Assembly (NCBI RefSeq): GCF_000321225.1
Contig: NW_004450267.1
Location: forward strand, 4,571,924 to 4,635,923
DNA from: Odobenus rosmarus divergens
Lineage: Eukaryota; Chordata; Mammalia; Carnivora; Odobenidae
Length of the DNA: 64,000 nt
Direction: 5' to 3'
Under the pieces are notes generated by a model. It saw nothing but the letters and a program-made list of their open reading frames with translations. It was not told the origin of the DNA and did not search any database. The position numbers and the translations under genes were made by a program. Below are positions 36,821 to 49,730 of the stretch, piece by piece (the stretch's first letter is position 1; every line of letters starts with the position of its first letter).

Positions 36821-37318
36821 AATAATCAAAGATTATTAAGAAATTACTGAAATAAATGTAACTTTATCAATTTATTTGTTACATTCTAAGATTAACAGTA
36901 CTGGTAATCTACAGAATGTGTGTGAATTTTTGGAATTTCTCTCTCATTTCTGCTGATTTTTGTCTTCAGGAGAATTCTACTTAAACACTTGTAAGTCATA
37001 TATAGTGTTGCTTTTAACTAATTATCAGTCTACAAATACATTTAAATGCAGATGCACAGGCTAAGTTAAAATAAGAAAATATTTATGTGTGTTATTAGCA
37101 GTTATATCTGCAGTGAGGACAGTTCATATTTGATTTCTGAATTTTGAAAACATTGATGGGATTGAAGATAAATGGAAATATTGATTCTAATTTGTAACTT
37201 CGTGGAAGAAGTAGTATTCCAACAAGTGAAAAAAGGAATAGAGAGATACAAATTTGTCTGGTTTTAAAGCTATGGGATTTATGAATTATAGAAATTGTTC
37301 ATTTAAAAAATTCGTAAA

Positions 37319-37541
37319 GGGGCGTATGGGTGGTGCAGTCAGTTAAACATCTAACTCTTGGTTTCAGCTCAGGACCTGATCTCAGGGTTGTGTGATCCTG
37401 CCTGTGCCGGGCTCTGGGCTCAGGGCAGAGTCTACTTAAAACTCTCTCTCACTCTCCTTCTGCCCCTCCCCACCTCCCCCACCCCATCCCCCTACAGTCA
37501 AGCTCACTCTATCTAAAATAAATCTTTAAAAAAATAAAAGT
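37319..37541 (+). mobile_element. Older Can-SINE, sense
   Basis: Begins GGGGCGTATGGGTGGTGCAG. The middle, CTAACTCTTGGTTTCAGCTC, is the older carnivore SINE type. It ends ATAAATCTTTAAAAAA. Confidence 0.88.
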
Positions 37542-37872
37542 AATTCAAATATTGGAAAAAGAACAAAATTATCCACATATCTGAAGCCTATTAGTTCTGC
37601 CCACCACCAAAAATTTTATTATTTTTCTCAATTGTTTTAATCTTGTGAAGGCATTAGAACTGTTAGAAGCACAATCATGATGGCAGCAAAAGTGAAACAT
37701 AATTTTATAATGCCTCTTTGAAACAAACAAATACATTTACAAAAAGACTTTAAGGAATAACCTGAGGAGGGGGGGAAGGAACTTATTTGTAACTATAGGA
37801 ACCCCATATATATATATAAATCGTCCACTGGCTACAAAACAAATACATAAGACTTAAAAAGTAGGCAAATAG

Positions 37873-37981
37873 GGGCACCTGGGTGGCTCAGTCACTTGAG
37901 CATCCCCCAGCTCTTGATCTCAACTCAGATCTTGATCTCAGGGTTGTGAGTTTGAGCCCCCTTTAAAAAAAAAAAAAAAAA
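37873..37981 (+). mobile_element. Short Can-SINE, sense, lacking the CT body
   Basis: Begins GGGCACCTGGGTGGCTCAG, reaches GAGTTTGAGCCCCC and then a pure A tail. A perfect 10-bp duplication AGGCAAATAG flanks it. Confidence 0.9.
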
Positions 37982-38089
37982 AGGCAAATAGATTCTATTG
38001 TATTTTTTTAAAAAAGCATGAGTGTGAATAGACTATCACCTTCTAGTTTTCAACCATTTCTTTGGATTTAAATTCACGTTAAATGATGA

Positions 38090-38278
<189 letters not shown>

Positions 38279-38510
38279 TAAAAATCATTTTGATGTCTCC
38301 TCTTTTTTTTAAACTGGAATTTCTACTTGCCAAAAATGTTTAAGTGAATACTAATCATGCTTTAATCAAAACCTGAAAAATTTTTCTTGGTATTATCTTA
38401 TTAGCTCTTTTTTCTCCCCCTCTGCTAGCTTTCCTCTCTCTCTCTTTTTTTCTTTTTTGTTGAAGGGTTAGGGAGTTGGATGCACAGAATTGTTTAAATA
38501 GTGTCATCCT

Positions 38511-38709
38511 GGGCGCCTGGGTGGCTCGGTTAAGCGACTGTCTTCGGCTCAGGTCATGATCCTGGAGTCCCAGGATCGAGTCCCACATCGGGCTCCCTGC
38601 TGAGCAGGGAGTCTGCTTCTCCCTCTGAACCTCTTCCCTCTCATGCTCTCTATCTCTCATTCTCTCTCTCTCAAATAAATAAAATCTTTTTAAAAAAATT
38701 AAATAAAAA
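38511..38709 (+). mobile_element. Can-SINE, sense
   Basis: Begins GGGCGCCTGGGTGGCTCGGT and has the GATCCTGGAGTCCCAGGATC variant also seen at 26032. Flanked by AATAGTGTCATCCT on both sides. Confidence 0.95.
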
Positions 38710-39079
38710 AAATAGTGTCATCCTTCATGTGACTTTTTTTTCCTTTTTTTAACTTAATTATAGTATAATGAAAATTGCTAAAGTCTACCCAACCCAAAAC
38801 TAGAATATCAACAATTTGTGGTTTTTATTCATTTGCTTTTTAAAAATTGTTTAATCACATACATATGCCTAAATATTTTGTTTAATATTAATTCTGAAAA
38901 TTTTTTTAAAGGCTGTTGTGCTGAATGTAGTCTTTTAATACTTTTCTTAATCGATATTGGTTTACTGAGATTTATCCGTATTGTTGCCTAGAGCTAAAAT
39001 GTATTCATTTCACCTCTACATAATATTGTGTTCTGGAACTATACTGCAGTTTATTTGTCCACTCTTCATCAATAACTGT

Positions 39080-39775
39080 CCGAGTCTATGTTCCCTGGAA
39101 AAATAACCTGAAGAAAAGCTACCATGCTAAGGTTTTGTTGGGAAGCATAATCTCAGAAAGAGTGAGTGAAAATGAAATGAGAGGCAGAGAATAACGGAAA
39201 GTCATTACAAGCTATTATGTTTCTGAGCTGGCCATAATTTCATAAGAAAATGTCTCTGATTGACTGTCATATAGCACAGTCTTCCAGGCAGGTGATGTGA
39301 CACTGTTAAACTTTAGATCCAGCCATCCAGGGAAAAGAAAGGATTTGTCTCCCTGTCTCTTCTTTGGTAGAGTCTACCCCATGGGGCTAACTGTCCCAAA
39401 TTTCTGGACTTTTACTCCGCTCCTCTGGGTAAATGCTAGGGAAGCCAGCTCCCATGCTCCATGGCATAGTACTTCCTTTGAACTCAGAAGTGGTGGAAAG
39501 AACCAGAGCCTCAGTGATCTAGACAGATCAGACACAGGCTTTTGATATCTTACAGCTCTCACTCTATGGAACAACATGCCCAAGCACAGCCCTTACCCTA
39601 GAAGAGAGTGAAAGAGCTGATGATGGCAGGAGACAAGGTGAGAGAAGCAGTAGCCAGGACTCTCCGGTAGCACACAGCCAAAGCCTAGTGGGCAGGTAGG
39701 CTCAAGCAAATCTAAAAAGACATATAAACTAGGTCTAATATAGTGGGGAGTTGGGTTATTTCCTTTTTTTTTTTT
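39080..39775. other. Unassigned 0.7-kb block between old LINE 3'-like halves
   Basis: CAGTTTATTTGTCCACTCTT ends at the left and GGTAGTGTGAATAATTCTGC resumes at the right, both like an antisense L1 3' end. The block between is less AT-rich and ends in a T run. Its small ORFs (82 and 69 aa) match nothing I know. Confidence 0.45.
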
Positions 39776-40082
39776 TTGGTAGTGTGAATAATTCTGCTAG
39801 GGAGAGCTGCTGTGTGTTCTGGTGAACATGTACATACAAGAGTTTCACTTAACTATTTATCCTAAGAAATGGTCATGGAATGTCCTCTTAGTAACATTAT
39901 AGCAAAAACAGTATGTTTTCCAAACCGGTTATAAAAATGTACACTCCTGTCAGCAATATATAAATGATTTCTTTGTTGTACATGCTGTCCAGTACTGCTT
40001 ATTGCTGCAGCAATGAGATACGCTGATTGTTTTCGGGTTAATAATGGGGAAGAGGAAAGAGCTGACTTTGAACTGCTTTTCT

Positions 40083-40085
40083 GCG

Positions 40086-40124
<39 letters not shown>

Positions 40125-40131
40125 AAACACA
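40083..40131. repeat. (CA)n microsatellite with GCGTGCGCGC start
   Basis: GCGTGCGCGCACACAC followed by a CA run with CAAA interruptions. Confidence 0.95.
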
Positions 40132-40729
40132 GCAGTTGAAAACAGCTTTCTTTCTCCACTGAGTTTCTCATTTGTACTTTTTAATTTCTTAGATACCATG
40201 TTTTCTTTTATAGTTTTTCCAGAATCAGTTTCAGTGGTTGGGAAGCCAGCAGTGTATGCTGATTGACCATTTAGTAAGGCTTTGGTTGTCATAATCCCAC
40301 TGAAATTATCAAATTCTTAGTTCTCATTTTAATTGACAATCAGGCATTCGACACGGTTTCCTCCTTCAGATACTTTTTCCATTTTGCTTAACAGTTACCA
40401 TCCTCTTTCCTGGTATTCCTCTTATCTCACTAGTCTTTACTTCTCATTCTCCCTTTTGGTGCATCTTCTCCCTAACCTCTAAACATTGAAGTGAGACAGG
40501 ACTTACTTGGTCCTTGTACACTTTTTCTTCTTTTTGATAGGTGGTCAAATAACTTACTGTCTCATTGCACATGATAGGCATAAGTATTATTTTCTGACTT
40601 CAGTTTTATTTTTACACACATACACATATATTTTGTGCTCAGCTGGAATATAAAAAATTTTAACAGTGGTTCTTGGCAAAACAGTTGAAAAGCCCTAGGA
40701 GATTTCATCTAGTTTCCTTTCATATGTCT

Positions 40730-40960
40730 CAAGAGTCAGGTTAAATTTAATATATCTAAAAATGAACTTCTGAGTTTCATCCTACACCCCACCCACCACC
40801 CTCAAATCCTGTTCCTTGCACAATCTTCACATCTCATGAAATGGGAACTTTATCCTTCTGTTTGCCCAGGTCTAAAACTTCAGGATCATTCTCCTTCCTA
40901 GTCCTTATTGAATCCCTTAGCAAATCTTGTCAGCTCTTTTATCTGTTATCTAACTCTGCT
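40730..40960 (+). mobile_element. L2-like fragment
   Basis: AAACTTCAGGATCATTCTCC, AGCAAATCTTGTCAGCTCTT and the pyrimidine bias resemble the L2 3' region. Confidence 0.5.
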
Positions 40961-41430
40961 TAAGAAAACACAAAAATTAGTGGCTAAAACAACAACAGTA
41001 ATTATTTACACTTCTGTAATTTGGGTAGGGTTCAGCCAGGACAGTCTGTCTCTGTTCTGCATAATGTCACCTGGTAGCTGAGCCAGGGCCAGGAAATCGA
41101 CTTCAAAGTTCAGTCATATGTGGTAGACAAGTTGGGTTGGCTGTCAGGTGAGAGCTCAGCTGGAACTGTTAGCCAGTGGTCTCCCCCACATGGCTACATT
41201 AGGCTTCTCACAGAATGGTGAGAAGAGAGACATATCAAAAGACAGGCTCCAGTGTGTGGCATTTATCAGTCCTTTCTTTGCATCACAGTTATTAATGTCT
41301 CATTGGCTAAAGCTAGTTACAAAGCCAAGCAAGGTTCACTGTAGGAAGGGATTTTACAGGGATATGAATACCAAGATGCATGGCTCACTGCAGGCCACCA
41401 AAGGAACAGTATACCACAGCTGTATATTTC
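40960..41430 (-). mobile_element. MaLR-like LTR fragment, antisense
   Basis: AAAATTAGTGGCTAAAACAA, TTTGGGTAGGGTTCAGCCAG and CCCCCACATGGCTACATTAG resemble the same LTR group as 29510. The 126-aa ORF starting at 41148 falls largely inside it. Confidence 0.45.
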
Positions 41431-41689
41431 AAAATGCAGGCAGTCCTTCACCGTACATGGTAGTGTGGGATCATAAAAATGACCATGTGGCTGAAACCCT
41501 GCAAAGCAGCATTAATAATTGGTGGTGAAAGTTAATGATTGTTCTGTGACCTTTAAAAATTTTTGTCAGAACATTAAAAACTCTCCTGTCAATTATACAG
41601 GTACAAATTAGGGAAATGAGGAATATACTGAAATGAGTATTTGTTTAGTACATTGTAATTTTAAAACATTAGAAACATTTATGGTGTTT

Positions 41690-42750
41690 TATTTCTTTGC
41701 CAAAAAAAAAAAATTACCAAAAAGAAGAGCAGTTAACCTAAAGGTAGCAGAAGGAAGGAAATAATAAAAATTAGAAGTTAATGAAATAGGGAATAGGAAA
41801 ACCAGAGAGAAGATAAACAAACCAAAACTTGGTTCTATGGAAAGGTGAACAAAATTGACAAACCTTAGCTAGACTGATCGAGAGAAAAAGCCTCAAATTT
41901 CTAAAAGTAGGAATAAAAGAGGGGACATAAGGAAATACTTTTATTTATGAACAATTATATGCCAACATATTAGTTAATTTAGATGAAATGGACATATGTC
42001 TAGAAAGCCACCACTACCACTTTTATTCAGACTGTATTGAAGGGTCTAGCCAGGAAAATAAAAAGACATTCAGATTGGGAAGGAAAAAGTAAAAATTAGT
42101 AGAATACATCTACAAATATAGTTTTACTTGTATATAGAAAATCCTAAGGAACCCACTGATAGAACTAGTAAGTTTAGCAAGGTCAGTTCCGTTTCTATAA
42201 CAGGAGATAGATAAATGACTAATAACTGAAAAAAGTCTCGACAATTAAGCAGTGAAAGTAAAAACTTAATGTACAAATTGAATCACGCTTTTTTATAAAT
42301 TGATACTGTTCGGTGTTGGCAAAAGCCTGAGTAGATGGGTATGATACACTCATATTCTTTGGTAGTGAGTGTAAGTTTATTAGAAGTCATTTATTTAGAA
42401 CAGTTTAAATACCTGTTAATATTGGAATGGCTTAATATATTATGATATAACCACACAATGGTATACTGTGCAACAGTTTTTTAACTCTATGTGTCCCAAC
42501 ATGGAAAGATCTCTTAGATACCTTATATTAAAAATCCAGTTGTAGAATAAAAACTTTAATATAGTCTCATTTTCTTAAAAAAAAAATCTAAAATATACCT
42601 ACATATATTCATAAATACCTTAGAGTAGAACAAGGAATAGGCTTGGGGATTGGGAGGAATAGGGACTGGAATTAAGATTGGCTATTTCATTAACACAACT
42701 TCCTGATGTGATAGTAAAAATGGGTATTTTCACATACTTTTATATTCCTT
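41690..42750 (+). mobile_element. L1 fragment, sense, internally deleted
   Basis: ACTTGGTTCTATGGAAAGGT and ACAAACCTTAGCTAGACTGA come from mid ORF2. GGTCTAGCCAGGAAAATAAA and TATATAGAAAATCCTAAGGA come from the reverse-transcriptase end. A 3'-UTR-like stretch follows. Confidence 0.7.
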
Positions 42751-42858
42751 AAATCACTCCTGCTTTCTCCCTGTGTTTTGGTATAATTGTTTATAACCAA
42801 AAAGGAGAAAGCTAGTGAAAATGTCCTAAAACAAATGTCTTTGGGGATTTTCTTTTAG

Positions 42859-43003
42859 GTGAATAGTGTGTGTTTGGAAGAAGTTACTCATGAAGAAGCA
42901 GTAACTGCCTTAAAGAACACGACTGATTTTGTTTATTTGAAAGTGGCAAAACCCACAAGTATGTATATGAATGATGGCTATATACCACCTGATATCACCA
43001 GCT
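42859..43003 (+). CDS. DLG1: DLG1 exon, end of PDZ2 and start of linker
   Basis: This 145-nt exon starts after TCTTTTAG and ends AGCT before GTAAGT (phase 1). It reads [20 protein letters not shown], then [18 protein letters not shown], and stops in the inter-domain linker. VTHEEAV carries the alpha-B1 His of a class I PDZ domain. Compared with the human protein from memory there are conservative changes: NSV for NNV, NTTD for NTSD, and Ile in place of Ala after DGY. The ORF runs on into the intron with no donor-independent meaning, so the GTAAGT at 43004 is taken as the boundary. Confidence 0.96.
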
Positions 43004-44562
43004 GTAAGTCTCTTTGCTTAAATCTATCATATTTCCCTATTTTTAAATATTTTAAAGGAACTATATTAAGCATTTTAACTTAATAGTTTTTAAAAATCAA
43101 ATTTAAATCAAAATCTTGATAGTAAGAAGAGTGTGTTCTTTTTCAAAGTTTTATATAGGTAACAGTCACCAAAGGTATTTGCAAGTAATGCACATTCTTG
43201 TTTTGCTCTAATAGTTTTGGAATGTAGTGCAGAAATTTAACAAGAAATTCTTTTAAAACCATGGTAATTTTGAGGTTTCTGGTGCTGCTAGTTCATGGAC
43301 TACACTTTAAGAAATACTAATATTAAATATTTCTACAACTTGAGCCTTTCTATGCTCTGTTATGTGAGCACAGATACTATTTTTGTACAAACTCCTAGTG
43401 TATTACCTAACTGTATTTGTATACAGTACAATTGTGTTGCCTAGAAATAGTTCTGTTATGAAAAGTACTAATGTAATTTTAAGTTTCCTGTTTGATTTTC
43501 TTTTTTAATGTACAAGCTGGGATAAGATTTAAATAATGTACTTGTGTTTGTTGAAAAATGGAAGTTTTATTTCTTTGGTGCATTGAGTTGATATTAGAAG
43601 CACCCATGTGTACCAGAGACCTTAAATGTACTCTCTGTAGTCTGCTTTTCCAAGTCTTTCTCCTTTAAATTGTAGAATTTTAGAATATTTGTGGTTTTAT
43701 AAATCGCAAGTTTCCAGTTTTAAAACTGTCAAAGTTCGTTACTGTCATTAATCATTATAAGTTCAATATAAATTATATTTTGAAATGAATATACTATCTT
43801 CCAGTGATACATCTTCATTATCTAACCATTGATTTATTAATTACTCAAGGATAACTGAACCTTTTAAAATAGTATTCAGTCTCTTTAATGGAGAAGGATG
43901 ATGTCTTTTTTTTTTAATACTTCATTTGTGTCAGAACAGAACTACTTGTTAAACATTCTCACATACAGTTGGTCTTACACATGAACTTTATATAAGGGCT
44001 TTATGTATTTTTATTTGTGATTAGACATGCAAATTCACTAATAAACTATTTTATGTACCAGTGTAAATATCAGTCTTCTTTATTATGCTGCCTTATCTAT
44101 TCAAGACAACAGTGCATATTTGTAACAGTTGTTCTGTGAACTGAGAATTGGTGTCCAGATTATGACCAAATATACAAACAGCCAGGCTGCTTCTTATATG
44201 TCGAACTGAAAAAAATAGTTGTTATTTTTTAATTGAATTATCCCTTTTTACATATTCTAATATAATATATAAAAAATGGAAGAGCTAGTCCTAAAGAGTA
44301 ATAATTAAATAATGATTGGTTGTTTTCCTTATAGGCATAGATATATAATCTTTCTTTTTCTCATCTATTGAGGTAATAGAACATTGTGAAAGAGTTGCTT
44401 ACCCTTGCTAGTTCAGCTCTTTCATAAGGTTCTATTTCCATTCCCCCTCTTTTCTTAGGCAACTACAATTATGAATTTTGTTATATACTTCCAGCCCACG
44501 TTCATACCACATAGGCTGTTCATATCATTTATCTATGTGTTTTTTAAAAAGCATTTGTGGTT

Positions 44563-44767
44563 CAGGGCACCTAGGTGGCTCAGTTGGTTAAACGTCGAAC
44601 TCTTGGTTTCAGCTCAGGCCATGATCTCAGGGTTGTGAAATCCAGCCCTGCATCAGGCTCCACACTCAGCACGGAATCTGCTTGAGATCCTCTCCCCCTC
44701 CCCTCCACTGAATGCATGCGCTTTCTCTCTCTCTCTCTCTCTCTCATATAAATAAAATCTTTTTTTC
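44563..44767 (+). mobile_element. Older Can-SINE, sense
   Basis: Contains GGGCACCTAGGTGGCTCAG and the GAACTCTTGGTTTCAGCTC middle, and ends CATATAAATAAAATC. Flanking GCATTTGTGGTT and GCATTTGTGATT mark the duplication. Another SINE starts about 30 bases later. Confidence 0.9.
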
Positions 44768-44800
44768 AAAAAGGCATTTGTGATTAAAAACTTTTTACAG

Positions 44801-44975
44801 GGGTGCCTGGGTGGCTCAGTCGGTTAAGCGTCTGCCTTTGGCCTGGGATCAAGCCCCGCATCTGACTCTCTGCTCAGCAGGGAACCTGCTTCTCCCTCTT
44901 CCTCTGCCTGCCGCTATGCCTAGTTGTGATATCTCTCTCTCTGTCAAATAAATAAATAAAATCTTTTTAAAATAA
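44801..44975 (+). mobile_element. Can-SINE, sense, internally deleted
   Basis: Begins GGGTGCCTGGGTGGCTCAG. The stretch between GCCTTTGGC and CTGGGATC is missing. A perfect 16-bp duplication TAAAAACTTTTTACAG lies at 44785-44800 and 44976-44991. Confidence 0.95.
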
Positions 44976-44999
44976 TAAAAACTTTTTACAGAAATTATA

Positions 45000-45880
45000 T
45001 TTTTACCTATCACCGTTTCTGAAGTCCTTGTCATCAGACTCTCCAACTTACTACCTATCCCTTATGTTGTCATCTAGTGTCCTCCTCATCAATCTGGCTT
45101 TAGTCACTAAAGATTTTAGTGTCAGGCCCATTGTCCTTGCCATTACTATTCATGTTGTCATTCTTAGTGATATCCAGCCAAAATTCACACTGATGACTTA
45201 TTCAACAGTCTGGCCTCTTTGTTTCTTGATCTCTTTTCTTCCTAACTATCCTGCCCTCCACTCCACCTCAAATACATGCTTCCATATAATAATTTAGATC
45301 TTAATCATTATCAGGGCACCTGGGTGTCTCAGTTAAGCCCACAACTCTTGATTTTGGCTCAGGTCGTGTTCTCAGGGTTGTGGGATTGAGCCCTGAGTCA
45401 GGCTCTATGCTCTGTGGAGAGTCAACTTGAGATTCTCTCTCTCCCTGTACCTCTGCCTCTCCCCAGCCCCATGCGCTCTCTTCTCTCTCCCTCTCTCTTT
45501 CTCTGTTTCTAATAATAAATAAATCTTTAGATGTTTTCATTATCAGTATCTTCACCACCTCAATTCTTTGACTGCATACCTCAGTTCATTTATCCCTATT
45601 CTAGCAATTCATCCTCATTTTGACCTTCCATCCTTTGACACTACAACTTGATTGCCCTCTTGTGTCTCCATTTGTCTATGTTTTTTAGCTTAGCTTCCAT
45701 GATTTGTCATGATACTCTCTTCCTTGCACATATCTTCTATTCCCTTGCCCCCACCCCCACTTCCTCCTTGGCAGAATCCCTGCCAAGGTTCAACTTGCTG
45801 TCTTCCTTCATTCCTGCTCCCTAAAAAAGCAGAACATCGCTGGAGAGAAGTACAAAACCTGTAGTTTGCTATGACCATAA
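45000..45880 (+). mobile_element. L2 endonuclease-region fragment, split by a SINE
   Basis: GTCATTCTTAGTGATATCCA translates VILSDIQ in the sense frame, the same decayed GDFN motif as near 775. Long pyrimidine-rich stretches continue on both sides of the SINE. Confidence 0.5.
45315..45536 (+). mobile_element. Older Can-SINE, sense, within L2-like sequence
   Basis: Begins GGCACCTGGGTGTCTCAG and has CACAACTCTTGATTTTGGC, the older type. A perfect 10-bp duplication TCATTATCAG flanks it. Confidence 0.9.
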
Positions 45881-47230
45881 ATTTCAGATAGGGTCATACT
45901 CTTGTGGTTGTAACCAAGATATAGATAATAACCAAAATAGGGTACCCAGGAATAAAAGTAGGTTTCTTATTGAAAGAAAAAAAAGTCCATTAGATCTAAC
46001 AGAGAACATAGTTTCTCTGATGACATCAGAATGCTCATTCTGGTGCATTATGTGTCTTCTTGCTTTTAATTTATATTCTTTTCAGCTGAAAGGCCTCGTT
46101 GAACTTCTGTCTTGGTCATTGATCTCTTTCCACTTTTACTTCAAGTACTTCCACTTGCTTCTCTTCTAAACCTTGGAGGGCTTGGATCATTAACCTTGAT
46201 ACCTAAGGACAAAAAATTAGGTTCCCTTGTTTTGTAGTTCCGTGGGGAATCTTTTCAGTTAGGATGTGGGGTATAGAAAATAGCATTGTTTTATCTGATC
46301 CTTCTTTGGGGATGTCATTTCTTTGATAAGAACATTAATTTTTAGTCTCTGCTGTGTTGAGATACTATGCCTTATAGGTAAGAATGACTCTTCCAGAAAA
46401 GATCCATTGAATAAAGACACAGTCTGGAGATGGCAGGGGGAAAAGTACCTTTTCTGGTTTGTGCAGTTGACTGAATTTCTTGTCCAGTTGTATATTGTTG
46501 TCATTGTTCCAACCAGAATTGATAATTCGGCAAAGAAATTTGAGTCAAAAATCAGTAAACTCTAGACTTTAAAAGGCCAGTGATTACAGAGGTTCACATG
46601 AGTGTCTGTTGCGTTAGAGCAACATGCCAGTTCCCTTGAAAATCACTGATACTCTTGCTTATCACCCAGAAAAGACTTTGGACTTTAAAAGTCAAGAGCC
46701 ATGATCGAAAGCCCTTTGGCTTGAATGCAGAAGAGCATCTTAAATACGAACTAGACAGAAAAGAGTTACTGTAGAATACTGCAAACCTGTAAAATGAAAG
46801 ATACACTAAACTTCAAGCCCTATACTATCAATAGACGTTGTAACTTTTTAGAGAGAGATGTACCCATGCTGATAGAGCATACATTTTTTCCAGTACGCCA
46901 TGATTTCATTTATTAGCAGTTGTCTTTTACACTGGTTGCTTCACACTCCTTTTACCTCTCAAGCCACTATAAAAATTTGAACTAATGATCCTTGCATTTT
47001 TGTACTCCTGATTGTGTTATAATGCTTTGTGCATAGAAGACCATATATAGTGAAAGAAGAGACGGATGGTTAAGTAATGTATATTACAGCTAAATTTTGA
47101 AATGCTTTGTAACTTTATCATAAAGCCTCAGGAAATTAAATACTGCTTTCAGTGGGTTTTGATAACGATGCAAATAATTCACATGTGTTGTGTTTTTAAA
47201 ATTACAACTGAAATGTATTGTTTATTTTCT

Positions 47231-47428
47231 CTTTTTTTTTTTTAGAGAGAGAGCACAAAAGTGCAAATAGGTGAGGGGCAGAGGGGGAGAGAGAGAGAGA
47301 GAGAGAGAGAATCTTAAGCAGACTCCATGTTCAGCGTGGAGCCTGACTTACGGCTTGATCTCATGACTCTGAAATCATGACCCAAGCCGAATCAAGAGTG
47401 GAGCACTTAACCTACTGAGCCACTCAGC
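47231..47428 (-). mobile_element. Older Can-SINE, antisense
   Basis: A T tail followed by an AG-rich body at the left, and ACTGAGCCACTCAG at the right. The (GA) run near 47290 is expanded. Confidence 0.85.
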
Positions 47429-47511
47429 TCAGTTTTTTTCTATTCTTAGCTCTCACTAGAATTACAACCTATCTATGACATTTACTATTATTAAAAGGAA
47501 CCAAGCAAGAG

Positions 47512-47699
47512 GGGCACCTGGGTCACTCAGTCGTTAAACGTCTGCCTTCGGCTCAGGTCATGATCCCAGGGTCCTGGGATCGAGCCCAGCACCGGGCTCC
47601 CTGCTCAGCAGGAAGCCTGCTTCTCCCTCTCCCACTCCCCCTACTTGTGTTCCTTCTCCTGCTGTGTCTCTCTCTGTCAAATAAATAAAAAATCTTTAA
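47512..47699 (+). mobile_element. Can-SINE, sense
   Basis: Begins GGGCACCTGGGTCACTCAG. A perfect 19-bp duplication AAAAGGAACCAAGCAAGAG lies at 47493-47511 and 47700-47718. Confidence 0.96.
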
Positions 47700-47797
47700 A
47701 AAAGGAACCAAGCAAGAGATAGTTTTTGCTTATTTTTTATTTTTGCTTTTTACCAGGTTTCCATTCTTTTATGCAAGCGTTAAAAAGAATAATTATA

Positions 47798-47980
47798 GGG
47801 GTGCCTGGGGTGGCTCAGTTGGTTAAGCATCCAACTCTTTTGATTTCAACTCAGGTTATGATCGAGCCCCACACTGGGCTCTGTGCCCAGTGGGGAGTCT
47901 GCTTGAGATTCTCTCCCTCTGCCCCACCCCCACTCACGTGCATGCTTGTGTGCTTTCTCTCTAAAATAAATCTTTTCTTA
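47798..47980 (+). mobile_element. Older Can-SINE, sense
   Basis: Begins GGGGTGCCTGGGGTGGCTC and has CCAACTCTTTTGATTTCAAC. The flanking 16-bp repeats AAAAAGAATAATTATA and AAAAAGCATAATTATA differ by one base. Confidence 0.92.
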
Positions 47981-49730
47981 AAAAAGCATAATTATAAATT
48001 GGGTTGACAGAACTGAGCTGGTATCAGAGCATAGAGGTTTTTTTTTTAATAAACTTTATATTTTAGAGCAATTTTAGATTCACAGCAAAATTGAGCAGAA
48101 GGTAGAGAAATTTCTCATAACACCATCTGCCCCCATCCATGCATAGCCTCCCCTATTATCAACATCCCCCACCAGAATGATACATTTGTTACAACTGATG
48201 AACCTACATTGCCACATCTTACCCAAAATTCACAGTTTACATTAGGTTTCACTTTTAATTGTACGTTCTGTGGGTTTGAACAAATATATAATGACCTGTA
48301 TCCATCATCATAGAATCATATAGTTTCACTTACCGAAAAATCCTGTGTTCTTCTATCTGTTCTTTCTCTCCTCTAACCTGTAGCAACCACTGATTTTTTT
48401 ACTGTTACCACAGTTTGGCCTTTTCCAGAATGTTATATAGCTTGTATCATACAATATGTAGCCTTTTGAGGTTGGCTTCTTTCACATAGTAATATGCATC
48501 CAGGGTTTCCCATATCTTTTCATGGCTTATAGCTCCTTTCTTTTTAGTGCTGAATAACTCTTTGGGTGTATCACAGTTTATTTATCCATTCACCAGTGGA
48601 AGAACATCTTGGTTTCTTATAAATTTTGGAAATTATGAATAAAGCTGCTTTAAGTATCTGTGGGCAGGTTTATGTGTGGACATAAGTTTTCATCTCCTTT
48701 TGGTGAATACCAAGGAACATGATGGCTGGATCAGATGGTAAGAATATGTTTAGTTTTATAAGAAATGGCCAAACTGTCTTCCAAATTGACTGTACTCCAG
48801 CCGTGAGAGTTCCTGTTGTTTCACGTTCTTACCAGCATTTGATGTTATCATTGTTCGGTATCTGGGCCATTCTAATAGATGTACAACAGTTTTAATTAGC
48901 ATTTTCCTGATGACATATGGTGTGGAGCACCTTTTCATATACTTATTCACCATCTTTGGTCTTTGGTGAGGTGTCTGTTAAGGATCTTTGGCACATTTTA
49001 AAATTGAGTTGTTATCTTACTGTTGAGTTTAAGAGTTCTTCGTATATTTTGGCCCACAGTCCTTTATCAGGTATGTCTTTTGCAGATATTTTTCTCCCAG
49101 TCTGTGGCTGGTCTTTTAATTTTTTAGACAGTGTCTTTTTCAGAGCAGAAACATTTTAATGAAATCTAGTTTTTTTATTCTTTTTTTTTTCATGGATCCT
49201 GCCTTTGGTGTCATTGCCATATCCAGAGTCATCTAGATTTTCTCCTATGTTATCTTCTAGGAGTCTTATAGTTTTGTGTTTCACATTCAGGTCTGTGATC
49301 CACTTTGAATTAATTTTGTAAGGTTTATGTCTAGATTCATTTTTTTTTCTTTTGCATGTGGACGTCCAATTGTTTCAACACCATTTGTTGAAAAGACTGT
49401 CTTTGCTCATATTGCCTTTGTCCCTCTGTCAAAGATCAGTTGACTATATTTATAGTATGCTTCTGGACTCCCTGTTCTGTTCCATTTATCTATTTTTCTG
49501 TTCTCTTTCCAATACCACACTGTCTTGATTACTCTAGCTTTATAGGAAGTCTTGAACTCAGGTAGTCTCAGTCCTCCGACTTTGTTCTTCAATATTGTGC
49601 TGTCTTTTGTGGGTCTTTTGCCTCTCCTTATAAACCTTAGGATTAATTTGACAATATCCACAAAATAACTTATTGGTATTTTGATTGGGATTGTAGTGAA
49701 TCTGTAGATCAAGTTGAAAAGAACTAATTA

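Noticed and set aside
38355..38660. 101-aa antisense ORF
   Set aside because: Mostly the reverse strand of the SINE at 38511.
40083..40131. CA run as a repeat array of interest
   Set aside because: A plain microsatellite without spaced units.
41148..41528. 126-aa ORF
   Set aside because: Largely within an LTR-like repeat, with no splice context and no recognisable domain.
46259..46565. Overlapping 80- and 81-aa ORFs
   Set aside because: They oppose each other on both strands, have no recognisable family and lie deep in an intron; chance openings.
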